Numbered from the stretch's first letter, positions 48,188-59,556 are shown. The stretch: 64,000 nt of DNA from Halictus rubicundus (GCF_050948215.1 NC_135161.1:6289911-6353910), one strand, 5' to 3'. Numbers and translations: made by a program. Notes: a model not told the origin generated them from the letters alone.

Positions 48188-49466
48188 ATGTTCCGCTGCA
48201 TTCCGATGTTTAAAGGGTGTAACAGGCAGGTGGAATACATTGACAAGCGTCACTGTTCACTGACGAGCATCCCCGATGATATTTTACGATACTCGAGAAC
48301 CTTGGAGGAGCTCCTGTTGGACGCGAATCACATCAGCGATCTGCCCGAGGTAAGCGAATACCGCTACATGCCAACTTTCCGTCTTACGGGCCCGTCCGTT
48401 CGTATTCTCTTCTTTCTTTCTTTCTTTCTTTCTTCCTTTCCTTTTACCTTCTCTCATTCCCCTCCCATGGTACATATACACCGTGTCTCTTTCTTCCGCT
48501 CCCTCGTTCTTTCTCGCTCTCCTCCTCTTTCTATTGTGCCCGTGACGTATCATTCCATCGGCTATAACGCGACGACGAGAGGTACGCGCACAGCATACTC
48601 GATAGGGTTGCTCGTACGCTCTCTTAATCGCCGTCTCTTATTAGCCGACGAACGGGCAGACCTTTTTCGACAACTGTACACAGGCCCAACGACGCCCGAC
48701 GCTTCCCGTACCGTACCGTACCGTACCGTTGCTCGTCAATTTTTCTCGACAAACGTATCACCAGATCCCCAGGAACGTATCCGAGAGACGCGTCGATCCT
48801 CCTTTCAGACAGTCGTGCAAACAACTGCCAACCGAGCCGTCAACATCAAAAATCGTAGTCCACTGTAACATGCTATTCGCGTTTCTTCTTTTTCTTTCAC
48901 CAGCGAGAAGAAAAACCATTAACGCCCCGGCAGCGTGTCTTGTTTTCGATAACCTATGGGGGACTCGTGTGTGTCCCTCGCTATATGTGCACTCATAGCG
49001 TGCCCTAACCTATAATACAAGCGCGAACGCACCGTTTCGAAAATCGTGCGTCACAACGTACCGAGTAGAATTTCCGATGCACCGGAAATCGAAATTAGCC
49101 GCCTACCTTCGTTGACATATCGGTGTCCGTCGCGTTTGTATTGTTATTTTTATTTTCCGGGATACGTTTACGGGTACTATGGGATGAGAAGGGGGGCGAA
49201 AGGGATTTCATTGAAACGAGACACCGGTGGGGGTTAATAGGTTAAGTCGGTCTCGCCGGAAGCTGAGAAATCGAGCAAAAGCTTTCTCAGAAGCCGGTTC
49301 CGAAACGGGCGGAGAGCGTTCCGTGCTCAGAATTTCCATTGTTTCCAGAACTTTTTCCGGCTGCAGAGGCTACGGAAGCTCGGCTTGAGCGACAACGAGA
49401 TCAGAGTGTTGCCGCCGCATATCCAGAACTTCGAGAGCCTCGTGGAGCTGGACGTGTCCAGGAACA
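48188..49466 (+). CDS. scrib: Scribble (LAP family polarity protein), first two coding exons
   Basis: Exon 1 (48188-48349) and exon 2 (49349-49466) join in phase to give 93 residues plus one base. MFRCIPMFKGCNRQVEYIDK is the conserved Scribble/LAP N-terminus. Leucine-rich repeats follow: YSRTLEELLLDANHISDLPE, FFRLQRLRKLGLSDNEIRVLPP and IQNFESLVELDVSRN. The rest (further LRRs and PDZ domains) lies beyond the window. The exon 2 donor is A|GTGAGT, and no further exon was found in the remaining 14.5 kb. Scribble, with Dlg and Lgl, sets basolateral polarity in epithelia. The 1-kb first intron contains TTTC, CCGTA and CT-rich tracts. Confidence 0.93.
48712..48730 (+). repeat. (CCGTA)n short tandem repeat
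   Basis: Four near-perfect CCGTA units in scribble intron 1. A (TTTC)n stretch lies at about 48412-48434 in the same intron. Confidence 0.7.
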
Positions 49467-50422
49467 GTGAGTGCGCGGTTTTTTTTTGTTTTCCTCTTCT
49501 TCTTCTTCTTCTTTTTCTTTTTCTTCTTCTTAGTCGTCGTCGTCGTCTACTATTCCATTTGACCGCTCTCGAAGCGCGCGGTTTTCGTGGTCACCGACCG
49601 CAACAGAAAACCCCAGACGCGAACCGTTCCCATCGTGTTTCGACGCGGACAAGGAACAACACGTTTCGTTCCGATCTTTCCTTCGTCGTCGACTTCCGGC
49701 CCCCGTCGGTCTTTCTTTTTCGGGCGCAGACCGCGATCTCCCCTCGAATTTCCATGAAATTCTTTCGCGGTGAACTCTTCCGTAGCGGAGGAGACAAGGT
49801 TAGCGTGCGCCTTGTCTCGCGATGAATCAGCATGTAGACTACGTAGGCCCGATTACTTTGCCGACATTGGTTATACTTATTTATAACCAGTCAACTCATT
49901 TGCGGTATAAGGAAATATGAAAAGAAGGCCTTTATCGCCAAACTTTTTTTTTTTAAATTTTATTTAAGGGCCCGGTCTTCGTAGATTCGCGATAAGGTAG
50001 AGTGACTACATTACCGTCTAAAAATGGTTTCACGTGCCTCGAGTTTTCGTCCTTATATGCGAATATTTTTCGCTGGGAAAGGGCTCGTTCGAAAGAGGAA
50101 GGTTCAATCTAGTGAGCGCTGGTCATGAGCGGACGTGATTATGCAGATATTTGGTAACATAAGCGTTAGAAGTAGGCCAAAAATTGACGGTGCGCGTGCC
50201 GTGGAATCCAAGCATTTTTATGCCGTTGGGTGAGTTTTATATTTTGTTTTGATTCTCTGCGGAATAAAGCGAAAAACTTGAAGCACGTTTCTGGCGTCAG
50301 AGTTCATAATATCGATGATGCAGAGCAAAAAGTGTGACAAGTTTAGTCACAGACTTGAGACCCGTCGGATCAAGATCAAGGCGGATCTCAAGTCTGTGTC
50401 TGAAGGCTATGCATGGAAATTA
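49467..50422 (+). other. Start of scribble intron 2, no element resolved
   Basis: Begins with a CTT-rich tract (about 49494-49531). A 146-codon frame through exon 2 and this tract is just read-through of the donor. Nothing else is supported. Confidence 0.45.
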
Positions 50423-50426
50423 TTAA

Positions 50427-50661
50427 CACGTTAACTGCTACGTCAGTCACGTATGACTGACAGTGATTTTTGACCAGGTTTAGAAATTCATTTTTATTAT
50501 GTGATATCCAGATAAACCGAATTTTATTGGAATATTTCGAATTCAAAAGGGTTAAGACAACGTTCACTATAATGCATTTTAAATTTCTAGTTTTGGTTTC
50601 ATTAATTAAACTACTATGATTTTGTAAGAATCTCTGGGGTTAATGTTTGGCGCTTAACGTG
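50427..50661. mobile_element. piggyBac-like MITE, family D
   Basis: TTAA at 50423-50426 and 50662-50665. The ends are CACGTTAACTGC and GGCGCTTAACGTG. The palindrome GTCAGTCACGTATGACTGAC lies directly inside the left end. 235 bp, no coding content. The sister copy is at 58733-58942 in reverse orientation. Confidence 0.85.
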
Positions 50662-50665
50662 TTAA

Positions 50666-51188
50666 TTAAAGAGTCACGTGACTATCCCGAGCCCTTAAGT
50701 ACAAAAATGACTACAAGTAAAAGAACTTCATATTTCAGCATCATAAGAAAAATTCAGAATTACTACTTTCATCTCCAACAACATCCTCCATTTTTATTTT
50801 TTAGCTAACGAATAATTATAGTGACCAACAGAGTTGAGCGTATGTATACGGCTCCGGTGATAGTGACCAGGAAAATTGAGCGTATATAAACGCTAATGAT
50901 GCAAATGGGTTAATTGCGTTCGATGTGTATACACGTTAATTCAGAACTCTATTGCGGCGCGGTTGACGTTAATGAATTGTTAATTTCTTATCGAATAAAA
51001 ATGTAATTCTTTTCCATTTTGCTTTACTTTTTATCGTAAAATTTATAGTAGTGGCATTTGGCCTGCGTCGTTCGACGTGTATACTCGTCATTGCTTGATT
51101 TTAATTCCGCGAGGGATTTTAAAAATTAAACTCCGCAGTTAACTGGTTAAAACGTAATGAATATTAAAATAGAGATATTTTTTAAAAT
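50666..51188. other. Intronic sequence between MITEs
   Basis: AT-rich, no gene. Words such as GTATACACGTTAATT and GAGCGTATGTATACGGCT repeat loosely near 50830-50940 and 51070-51090; the origin is unclear. Confidence 0.3.
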
Positions 51189-51195
51189 CAGTTAA

Positions 51196-51401
51196 CGCTA
51201 AACCTACCACGGTCAAAACGGTTGGTTTTCTATCGTACAATTATTGAAATTATGAAAACGTTTTCACAGGAAATTACTAAATTAATTTCGTTATTTAAGC
51301 ACATGTTATAATGAAAATCGTACGAAGTTTAAGTAAATTCAATCTTTCCCCTTCTATGAGATGTTTCACTTTTATATGTTCTGTGCTTGGTAGGTTTAGT
51401 G
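51196..51401. mobile_element. piggyBac-like MITE, family C, intact 206 bp
   Basis: TTAA at 51192-51195 and 51402-51405. The ends are CGCTAAACCTACC and GGTAGGTTTAGTG. It matches, in reverse orientation, the outer element at 33158-33584. Where that copy carries the family B insertion, this copy has the single uninterrupted site GTGCTTAAAT read on the complementary orientation. Confidence 0.85.
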
Positions 51402-51567
51402 TTAATATATATTCTCGATTTATGTCAGCAACATGGGTCTTGCCACCGTCTTGTATCGTCCAGGAGACATACTCGAGCCATGTTATGTTTACACTCCTCG
51501 CGGGGTATACCTCGGGGTAGTGGGGATAATTCCGCGACGTTTATCAACCAGGCCTTGGCGACATATA

Positions 51568-52005
51568 CAGTCAAACCTGTTTTTGTGCGGTCCTTTTCTA
51601 CGCGAATTTTCTTTTATGCGGTACATGAATGCCAACGGTGTTGACATTATAACACCCTTGTAATGTTCTCATCACAAGAAGATGCGCGTCTTTTGACTAC
51701 AACGAGTAGTATTGAATTATGTGTATTTTGAAATGTTCTCCACGTTTAAAATGAGAAATTAAATTCTTTTTTAAATGTTTCCTCGTGTAATTTAATGATT
51801 TATTTTGTTTGGAAAGCACTTTCTCTCTAAATCTTTGACATTTTCTAAGTGAGACGTTTTTTATGCGGTCCCTCTCCACCGCATAAAAAAAATTTTCTTT
51901 AATATGTTGTACAAAATTATTTGTCATAGCTGTTTATGAAGTTTCTGAATATTTTTTTCTGCGGTTTCTTTTATGCCATCTACCGCACAAAAACAGGTTT
52001 GACTG
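51568..52005. mobile_element. Tc1/mariner-type MITE nested in family F
   Basis: TA duplication. The ends are CAGTCAAACCTGTTTTTGTG and CACAAAAACAGGTTTGACTG, perfectly complementary. The inner words TTTTATGCGGT and ACCGCATAAAA also pair. 438 bp with no transposase. Confidence 0.85.
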
Positions 52006-52021
52006 TATAGAGAAATCACTG

Positions 52022-53167
52022 TATGTCATACATCTCTTTTTTAAATGTTCATTATACTTTAAAAACAAGTATAACTCGTATAGTCACGGTAATTGGTACC
52101 CCCACAGTAATTGGGTCCCCTATAGTTACACAATCTCTGTTGGGTCTTGCTCAATGCTGCACACTAAGCCCTCCTGTAACGCGATTAATTCGCACGGCGT
52201 TAGAAGAAGCTCGGCATTCAATTAACCCTTTGTACTCGAAGCTATTTTAACTCCAAAAACGAAACATTTCTTCCGACATAAAATATTTCTCTTCTGTATA
52301 CTTTTTTTTCGTGTTATACATACAAAAATGGTGCAATTTACTCGTACAATTCTGAAGCGTTCAGTAAACAAACAAATTTAATAATGTGTAAAATATTTTG
52401 AATAATGATACAGCTGGTTTTAGTGGCGCCTTGCAGTCGCCATTCGAGTGCTACGGGTTAAATTAAAATAAAAATTCATAAAAATCGCAATTTTCGCTTT
52501 GTTGTGTGGAAACAGCGTTACGAGAGTACCGCGTTACGGGGGGGGGGGTTAACGGTAATCTGCGTGTTGATTCATTCAAATGATTTTGAAGTATAACCGC
52601 GAGAGTTTTCTCTCGGTCACGGCCTCGAACGGGAGAAGCACGTGCACGGGTGTTCCGCAGACGAAATCAATGAGAAAGCTCGAGCGGTAATAATGCTTGT
52701 ACAAAAGCCCGTCGGGTATAAAGAACGGGCCGTTGTTAAACGAGGCGGACCTTTAACGGGAGGACCTCAGGTTGAGACGTGTTCGAGTCGAGTCGGCTCG
52801 GAATACTCGGATAGAGGACGGAGAGTCTCGGGCCTAGTCGGTACCAAGTATTAATAAAAAGACGCGCGCCTTCTTGTGGCCGCGTTACCGTTAACGCTAC
52901 ACCTTTTTTTAACGTGCACGGCTGGCTGTACCGAGCAGCATATCAACCGCGATGATCTAACTAACAGGTGGACAGTATTTGTCCTGTCGAGGTTTCGAGT
53001 GTCGACCCATTTCAGCGTGAACGTAATCATCGATTACGCCGGTTCGAGCGGCTCGATTTCGTTTTCACGATTTCTGCGGCGACGATATGGTCGCGGATCG
53101 AGATAGAGAACCGAACGCACCTGAATAAAGCCTTCGGTATTCTAGAATCTCGATTTGTAACCGAGTA
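52022..53167. other. Intronic sequence, no supported gene
   Basis: Contains a nine-base poly-G run at about 52541-52549 and a GC-richer block (52560-53110) with short frames on the plus strand, none with a recognisable domain. Confidence 0.35.
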
Positions 53168-53373
53168 AAGTGAATTCCCGATTTATGTCAAGAACACGGG
53201 TCTTATCAGCGACATATATCGTCGAGGAGACATATTATCGCCCTGAGCCGTGTTATGTTTACGCTCTTTGGAGTCCGAGGCCTCCCGAACATCGGGGTAT
53301 ACCCCGCAGTGGTGGGGATAATTCCGCGACGTTTATCGTGCAGGCATTGACGACATATATAGAGAAATCACTG
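53168..53373. mobile_element. TA-type MITE family F, intact copy
   Basis: TA on both sides. Starts with AAGTGAATTCCCGATTTATG, ends CATATATAGAGAAATCACTG. 206 bp. Internal words GTGTTATGTTTAC and GGGGATAATTCCGCGACGTT are shared with the copy at 51189-52021. Confidence 0.75.
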
Positions 53374-53388
53374 TAATCGTTCTAATCA

Positions 53389-54110
53389 GTGGCGGATTTA
53401 GGGGGGCTACAGGGGCTATAGCTCAGGGTGGCAAATTTTTGGAAAAATACACAAGTCATAACAGTAAAAATAAAAATGTTGAAACCAATTTAGGAATGGC
53501 ATGTTTGAACGACGTTGTATGAAATTGCAAGTAATCGCTTAAAGCCTACGGGACGGGAATGCAGAATGCAAGTACCTATCTCCTCCATATCTGAAAAATA
53601 GGTTGAACAAAATTAGGGTAGTACTAATGATTTTGGGTTTTGTGCTATCGATAAACCTATGGGGAGCGAGCAAGGAGGGAGTTGGCTCCTTTACGGGGGA
53701 ATCTTGTGTAAATGGCCTGTTTTTCAAGAATTTTTTTTTGGAAAATGTAATGCGTAGATCGATTTAAAATTTGAGGCATCCTTTATTAACGTTATAATGT
53801 AAACAAAAGTATTTTTTATAAATTTTAATCGTTAATGTCAATGGTGCAATGGCGGCTTGAAAATGGCATCCTGGAAATGCGCCGTACTGTGCACAAAAAT
53901 GATCTCAAACCAAAAAATCAAAATAGTTAGTTTTTGCAAATACGCACAACATGACATTCTTCTTTTATTAAAATTTGCAGAATTGCAAAAATGGCGAGAT
54001 TTTGAAAAAAAAACGGATTTTCTAACTTTTTTAGCGCATTCCTGAGGAAATTTCCTATCGATTTAAACAGAAAAACAGTGCTCAAAAATCTCATTTTGGA
54101 CAAATCCAAA
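53389..54110 (+). repeat. Repeat block: CAGTGGCGGA end plus second copy of the 506-905 repeat
   Basis: At 53389 a sequence CAGTGGCGGATTTAGGGGG, typical of the end of a hAT-like element, opens the block, but no matching right end was found. From about 53707 to 54110 the sequence is the second copy of the repeat at 506-905. Its peptide (CKYAQHD, LLLKFAELQKWRDFE) is interrupted soon after. Confidence 0.5.
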
Positions 54111-54133
54111 ATTCCCCTGAAGGGGGGAACCTA

Positions 54134-54796
54134 CAGTGACCCACTAATATTCGGACGCTATTAAAAATCGCATATCTTTGTTAATATTGGACCATACGAC
54201 TTGGATTCTTTTTAAGAAGTTAGCACGATTGGTTGCTACATAAAGTGAAACAAAATGTTTACAAAAATTGCAATTGGTCGAAATTGCAGAGAAAATACTA
54301 AAAGTTGTATTTTGCAACTTTTTTATGTGGACTTGCATTGAAAATTCAGAAAGTACAATTTGTAGATCTGTATGAATTATACATATTCTGAGAATTTCAT
54401 CAAAATCGATCAAAGTTGCAATGAGCTATAGATGTTCCAAAATGGTCACATAAGGGCGAAATTCCCTGACAAGGTCAAAATTGTGCGACCTTCACCCTTA
54501 AAGTTTCATCGTTAAACTTTGTAGCTTATTGCTACGTTGACCGATTTAATATCCAGAATATGTATAATTGATACAGATGTACAAAACGTACTTTTAAAAT
54601 TTTTAATATAAGCCTGCATAAAAAAGTTGCAAAACACAACTTTTAGTACTTTCTCTGCAATTTTAATCAAACATTTTTCTCACGTTATCTAGCGATTCAA
54701 TTGTTCCAACTTCTCAAAAAAATTGAAGAAGTATAGTCCAATATTGACAAAGTTATGCAATTTTTAAGAGCGTCCGAATACTAGTGGGAGTCACTG
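54134..54796. mobile_element. Tc1/mariner-type palindromic MITE, second copy
   Basis: TA on both sides. The ends are CAGTGACCCACTAATATTCG and CGAATACTAGTGGGAGTCACTG trimmed by one base of mismatch. A relative of the nested element at 35566-36173 (663 against 608 bp). Its right flank (TTAGTTATACACATACTG) matches the flank of the 35-kb copy, but its left flank does not. Confidence 0.8.
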
Positions 54797-54943
54797 TATA
54801 TTAGTTATACACATACTGAAAATTTCATCGAGATCGGTTAACGCGGATAAAAACAGCACGCATCGATAGATCTTAGAATCTGTGGATTTTAAGCAGAAAC
54901 TGACCAAAAAGTCGTGAAAAACTACGATTTTCACAATTTTTAA

Positions 54944-55015
54944 CACTAGATTGCCGGAGAGCGAGTCAATTTGACTCATTTACGATTTTACTACTATAAC
55001 AAAGGGAAATAATTT
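54944..55015 (+). mobile_element. TTAA-type family E, left end
   Basis: Preceded by TTAA (54940-54943). Starts CACTAGATTGCCGGAGAGCG with the palindrome GAGTCAATTTGACTC inside. The rest of the element seems replaced by satellite units. The word ACATATGTTGGTTTTTA typical of its interior reappears at about 55308-55324 after them. Confidence 0.55.
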
Positions 55016-55275
55016 AAATGAAATGGGCTTAGGTAAAAATTACTATAGGACACTGTAGATTACTGGATCTCTGAATTTAGAGCATTTGCAAATTTTTATT
55101 TATCCCGGAAGACGCAAGTGTCTCTCTAGGGACTTTCTACGGGACTCAATATTCAAAGACTCCTAGTTCGGTGAAGAGAAACAATTTAAATGAAATAGAC
55201 TTAGGTAAAAATTACTCTAGGTCACTGTAGGTTACTGGATCTCTGAATTTAGAGCATTTGTAAATTTCTTAGAAA
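55005..55275 (+). repeat. ~165-bp satellite, two outlying units
   Basis: Two copies of the unit that is repeated further on at 56190-57165, recognised by AGAGCATTTG at 55079-55083 and 55251 and by CTAGGGACTTTCTACGGGAC, TTACTGGATCTCTGAATTTA and ATTTAAATGAAAT. They lie inside the remains of a family E element. Confidence 0.75.
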
Positions 55276-55419
55276 TACTTGAATAATTTTAAACAATTTT
55301 TTTTCAAAACATATGTTGGTTTTTACTTAAACTTCTCAAAAAATCCAAGTAGCATAGCCCAATATTGACAAAGTTATGCAATTTTTAAGAGCGTCCGAAT
55401 ACTGGTGGTAGTCACTGTG

Positions 55420-56189
55420 TAAATCTACCACTGGTTCCGAAAGTCCGTGCTGATCGAAACGATCGAGGTGTTCCTGCCATACGTGGGAGGGATAGAGGCT
55501 CGATCGTTCTCTCGATTTAATAGATTGTTGGGACACTTTTTGACGAAAGGTTCTCCACCGTGTCGCATCGCGAGACACGTCGCAGCGTTCTTAGCCACGA
55601 GGGAAGCCTTTTCCTTTCTCGCCGCGGTCGCTGGATTTACTTAACGTTCCACTTGGCCGTTTTTATGTTTACCTTGTGTGCTCGTCCCTCGCCACCCGCC
55701 TGTGTATATACACAGTGAACTTTGTTACTTCGCATGCAGCCAACGGCCGAGGAAAAAGGAATGCAACCATAGTCGCGCATAGGATGCCTCGTTTTGCCAT
55801 CAGACTCGCCCCGTCTCCTGTTCCCCTCCCTTCTACGCCCCTCCTCCTCCTCCACCTTCTCTATGGAATGCCTGTTGGCCGCAAAATACCCGGCAACGCT
55901 CGCAACTAATGTTGGATGCGCTTCAACCGAACCGCTCTCTTTTTAGCTCTTCAGGGTTCGACATCGTCCCGTCAACCTTTCGAAAACGGGACGTCGTCGA
56001 ATTTTCGCGAAGGAAAATTCTTACCTCCGGGCACGATAGCACGTGCGCACGTCGTCGGCTGGAAAATGCGCCGTCAGTCGCGAGAGGTTAGTCCCGAGAC
56101 GCGCGGTATCGAAACGCGTGTTGCGTAACCGATGGAAATTATTGTTTTTCTTGGAGGATTTTGTCCGGTTTCCCTGCAATAAGAAAAAG
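55420..56189. other. Unique GC-richer intronic block
   Basis: Short frames occur on both strands, none recognisable. No splice-flanked LRR coding sequence that would continue scribble was found. Confidence 0.35.
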
Positions 56190-57165
56190 TCACTGGCATC
56201 GAGTATTGTAGGCTGGATCCCTGCATCTAGAGCATTCGCGAACTTTTATTTCTACCGGAAGACGCAAGTGTCCGTCGTCTAGGGACTTTTTGCTGGACAC
56301 AATATTCAAGGACAATTTAATGCAACAGGCTTAGGGAAAAGTTACTTTGGGACACTGTAGACCGTGCTGGATCCATGCATTTAGAGCATTTGCAAATTTT
56401 TATTTATACCGGGTGGGTCCGTCTAGGAACTTTTTACGGGACAAAATATTCAAGGACACCTTGGTTCGAAGAAACAAAACCATTTGAATGGAATAGGCTT
56501 AGTTAAAAGTTACTTTAGGACACTGTAGACCGTGCTGGATCCATGCATTTAGAGCATTTGCAAATTTTTATTTATGCCGGGTGGGTCCCTCTAGGGACTT
56601 TTTACGGGACAAAATATTCAAGGACTCCTAGTTCGATGAAGTGAAACAATTTAAATGAAATAGGCTTAGGTCAAAATTACTCTAGGTCACTGTAGGTTAC
56701 TGGATCTCTGAATTCAGAGCATTTGCAAATTTTTATTTATACCGGAAGTATCCCTCTAGGGACTTTCTACGGGACTCAATATTCAAGGACACAGTAGCTC
56801 GAAGAAGCGAGACAATTTAAATGGAATAGGCTGAGGTAAAAATTGCTTTAGGTCACTGTAGGTTACTGGATCTCTGCATTTAGAGCATTTGCAAATTTTT
56901 ATTTATACCGGAAGTGTCCCTCTAGGGACTTTCTGCGGTACACAATATTCAAGGTTTCCGTAGCTCGAAGAATCAAGACAATTTAAATGGTATAGGCTTA
57001 GGTCAAAATTACTCTAGGTCACTGTAGATTACCGGATCTCTGAATTTGGAGCATTCGTAAATTTTTATCTATACCGGAAGTGTCCCTCTAGGGACTTTCA
57101 ACGGGACACAATATTCAAGGTTTCCGTAGCTCGAAGAAGCGGAACAATTTAAATGAAATAGTCCT
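56190..57165 (+). repeat. ~165-bp satellite array, six units
   Basis: The landmark AGAGCATT/GGAGCATT occurs at about 56229, 56393, 56551, 56716, 56882 and 57048, a period of 158-166 bp. Each unit includes CACTGTAG, a GGATC..TG.ATTTAGAGCAT block, AAATTTTTATTTATACCGG, CTAGGGACTTT, GGGACA.AATATTCAAGG and AATTTAAATG. Units differ by about 10-20%, so the array is old. Non-coding. Confidence 0.9.
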
Positions 57166-57169
57166 CCGC

Positions 57170-58732
57170 GCTGAAATGGCGCCGCTTCGTAAAGCATGAC
57201 GGTCGAGTGTAGATAAGAAATTTGTCTCGTTCGAAATGGTAATTGGGTTAGGGGGGTTCCCTAGGACATAATTTCGTAGGACGACACACACAGGTTTTCG
57301 TTCACAGATCGTGCCGACCGAGAAAGAACGCCGGTCTCGTTCGGGCGTGTCTCTTTGTGAAAGGTGCCATGAAAATACGAGCTATAAATAATTCCCTCTC
57401 GTAATTACCGTTTCCTGATGCTCGCCTGCTCGTTATCAATAAACGCTCCGCTCGCATTCTTTCTCGTGCACGGCCGTGCGACACATGTTCCACGGATGTA
57501 ATTGGTTTCGGAACGTGTTCGGTATGTGTGTGCGTGCATACCGTGTCCGTGTCCGTGTCACGCGTGCCTACGTTTTATCTATGATCGCTCGTGCGAAATA
57601 AACAATTTTTCCCCATTCATTGTTGGGGCTCTCGCGGCGCGCTATTGTCCTCGCTAGCCGGTCGCGGAAAATTCTTTATTTCGGTTCGCAATCTACTTTC
57701 GTTTTGCCAATTTCAATTTATTCATTCTCTCTCTCTCTTTCTGATTCACTTTTCGGTCCTCTATTCTGCGACTGTTATAACAAATACATAAAAAATCTTA
57801 GCCCATAGGGTAAGTGAGCCAATTACTGCGCGTATATTAATTATACTTATTTCTAAAGCATAGTGGATGTTAAGAAAGAGATATTGAATTTTTTTTTCAT
57901 TAGAATCAGTTAATATGTACATGTTATACATTTCTTTTTTAATATTCGGTAGACTTTATGAATCAGTATTATTAATGTAGGCACAGCCATTGGATGCCTT
58001 ACAATTATCAATATACCTATATGCCAATAATATACCAAGTATAGCAAAATGTGGTTGGTCTATGTTACCTTATACTAACGAAATGATTGAATTTATTTAC
58101 TATTTGTGCGATTTTAACACTAAAAGGGAAATGACTTGTTTGGCATTTCTTCTAATCATTACTCATTTTCAGTAGATTTTGTTTTGTAAAAGTTAGTATG
58201 ACTTTTTCTAGAATATGTAAATAATTAATTCGGTAAAGCAGTTTTCCTTTTTTTTTTGGTATTCTTGTTGTAAAATTTGATGTCGTATACCCACATATAC
58301 CGAGACGAGTCATTTCGACCTCCACGAAACGTTGGTGAACTTGTGATTTTTTCATTCTTCTTTTAATTTCTTCATATTGTTCCACGGCCTTAACAATATT
58401 TTCACTTGTTCATAAAAACATGTAACGCCTGTATACATTGATATGCTCCTGTTTTCCATGCTGGTGCATCGCAGAAAGTATTTCTCACTTAGTCAGAAAG
58501 AAACGTTATTTTGCGCCGTAATACTTTTTGAGAAAATCGGAATTCTATTTTTCCTCGTGATCTGCAGAAACATTTTAACCCATAAAATTACTTAGAATCT
58601 ACGGGAAAATTTTCACGAAGCAGTAAATTACTCGAAGAAATAGACAAAGCAATTCATTCTAACCCCACTGGTTTCTAGGTATACGTCAATCGTCGGTTGT
58701 CTAGTATTAATACAGTATTATTGCGCGTTTAA
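57170..58732. other. Intronic sequence, no supported gene
   Basis: GC-richer up to 57700, AT-rich afterwards. A minus-strand 77-codon frame (58152-58385) is charged at its start (EEIKRRMKKSQVHQRF) and could be a transposase remnant, but I cannot name it. Confidence 0.35.
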
Positions 58733-58942
58733 CAATTTAAGTGCCAAAAATCAATCCCAGAAAATCTCACAAAATCGGAGTAATTTAATTAATAAAACCG
58801 AAATTAGGAATTTAAAATGTATTATAGGGGATGCTGTCTTAACCCTTCTGAATTCTAAAGATCCTAATAAAATTCGGTTTATCGGGATATGTCACAATAA
58901 AATCAGTGTCAGTCATATGTGACTCACATGGCAGTTAACGTG
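58733..58942. mobile_element. piggyBac-like MITE, family D, second copy
   Basis: TTAA at 58729-58732 and 58943-58946. It matches the 50427-50661 element in reverse orientation. Its right end reads GCAGTTAACGTG, with the palindrome GTCAGTCATATGTGACTCAC just inside. Confidence 0.8.
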
Positions 58943-58989
58943 TTAATATAGTAGACCAGGGATGGACATTTTTGTCTCAATTGAGACAA

Positions 58990-59556
58990 GACCGTCCCCA
59001 TTATAGCGCCCACTGTCCCCACTATAGCGCCCACTGTCCACACCAAAGCGCTCACTGGCCACACTATAGCGCCCACTGTTTCTAACTATAGCGTCCACTG
59101 TCCCCACCATAGCGCTCATTGACTCTACTATAGCGCCAACTGTCCCCACTATAGCGCCCACTGTCCACACTATAGCGCCCACTGTCCACACTATAGCGCC
59201 CACTGTCCACACTATAGCGCCCACTGTCCACACTATAGCGCCCACTGTTTCTACTACAGCGCCCACTGTCCCCACCATAGCGCTCACTGTTTCTACTATA
59301 GCGCCCACTGTCCACACTATAGTGCCCACTGTTTCTATTATAGCGTCCACTGTCCACACTATAGCGCCCACTGTCCACAATAGCGCCCACTGTCCATACT
59401 ATAGCGCCCACTGTTTCTACTATAGCGCCCACTGTTTCTACTACAGCGCCCACTGTTTCTACTACAGCGCCCACTGTCCCCACCATAGCGCTCACTGTTT
59501 CTACTATATCGCCCACTGTCCACACTATAGCGCCCACTGTCCACACTATAGCGCCC
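58990..59556 (+). repeat. 21-bp minisatellite, about 27 units
   Basis: The unit is CACTATAGCGCCCACTGTCCA with a variable six-base segment (TCCACA, TTCTAC or CCCCAC). Because 21 is divisible by three, long false frames open on both strands (repeating VGAIVWT or AHCPYYS). No promoter or splice context supports translation. Confidence 0.95.

Larger units (their letters stand above)
51189..52021. mobile_element. TA-type MITE family F, split by two later insertions
   Basis: Host element starting CAG at 51189 and ending GAGAAATCACTG at 52021, with TA on the right. It is interrupted at a TTAA by a family C piggyBac-like MITE (51196-51401) and at a TA by a Tc1-like MITE (51568-52005). Subtracting both insertions and their duplications leaves ~183 bp, in the range of the intact copies (166, 206, 197). 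Confidence 0.75.

Noticed and set aside
53389..53440. GCTATAGCTCAGGGTGG segment resembling a tRNA A-box
   Set aside because: No matching B-box or cloverleaf follows, and the sequence belongs to a CAGTGGCGGA transposon end.
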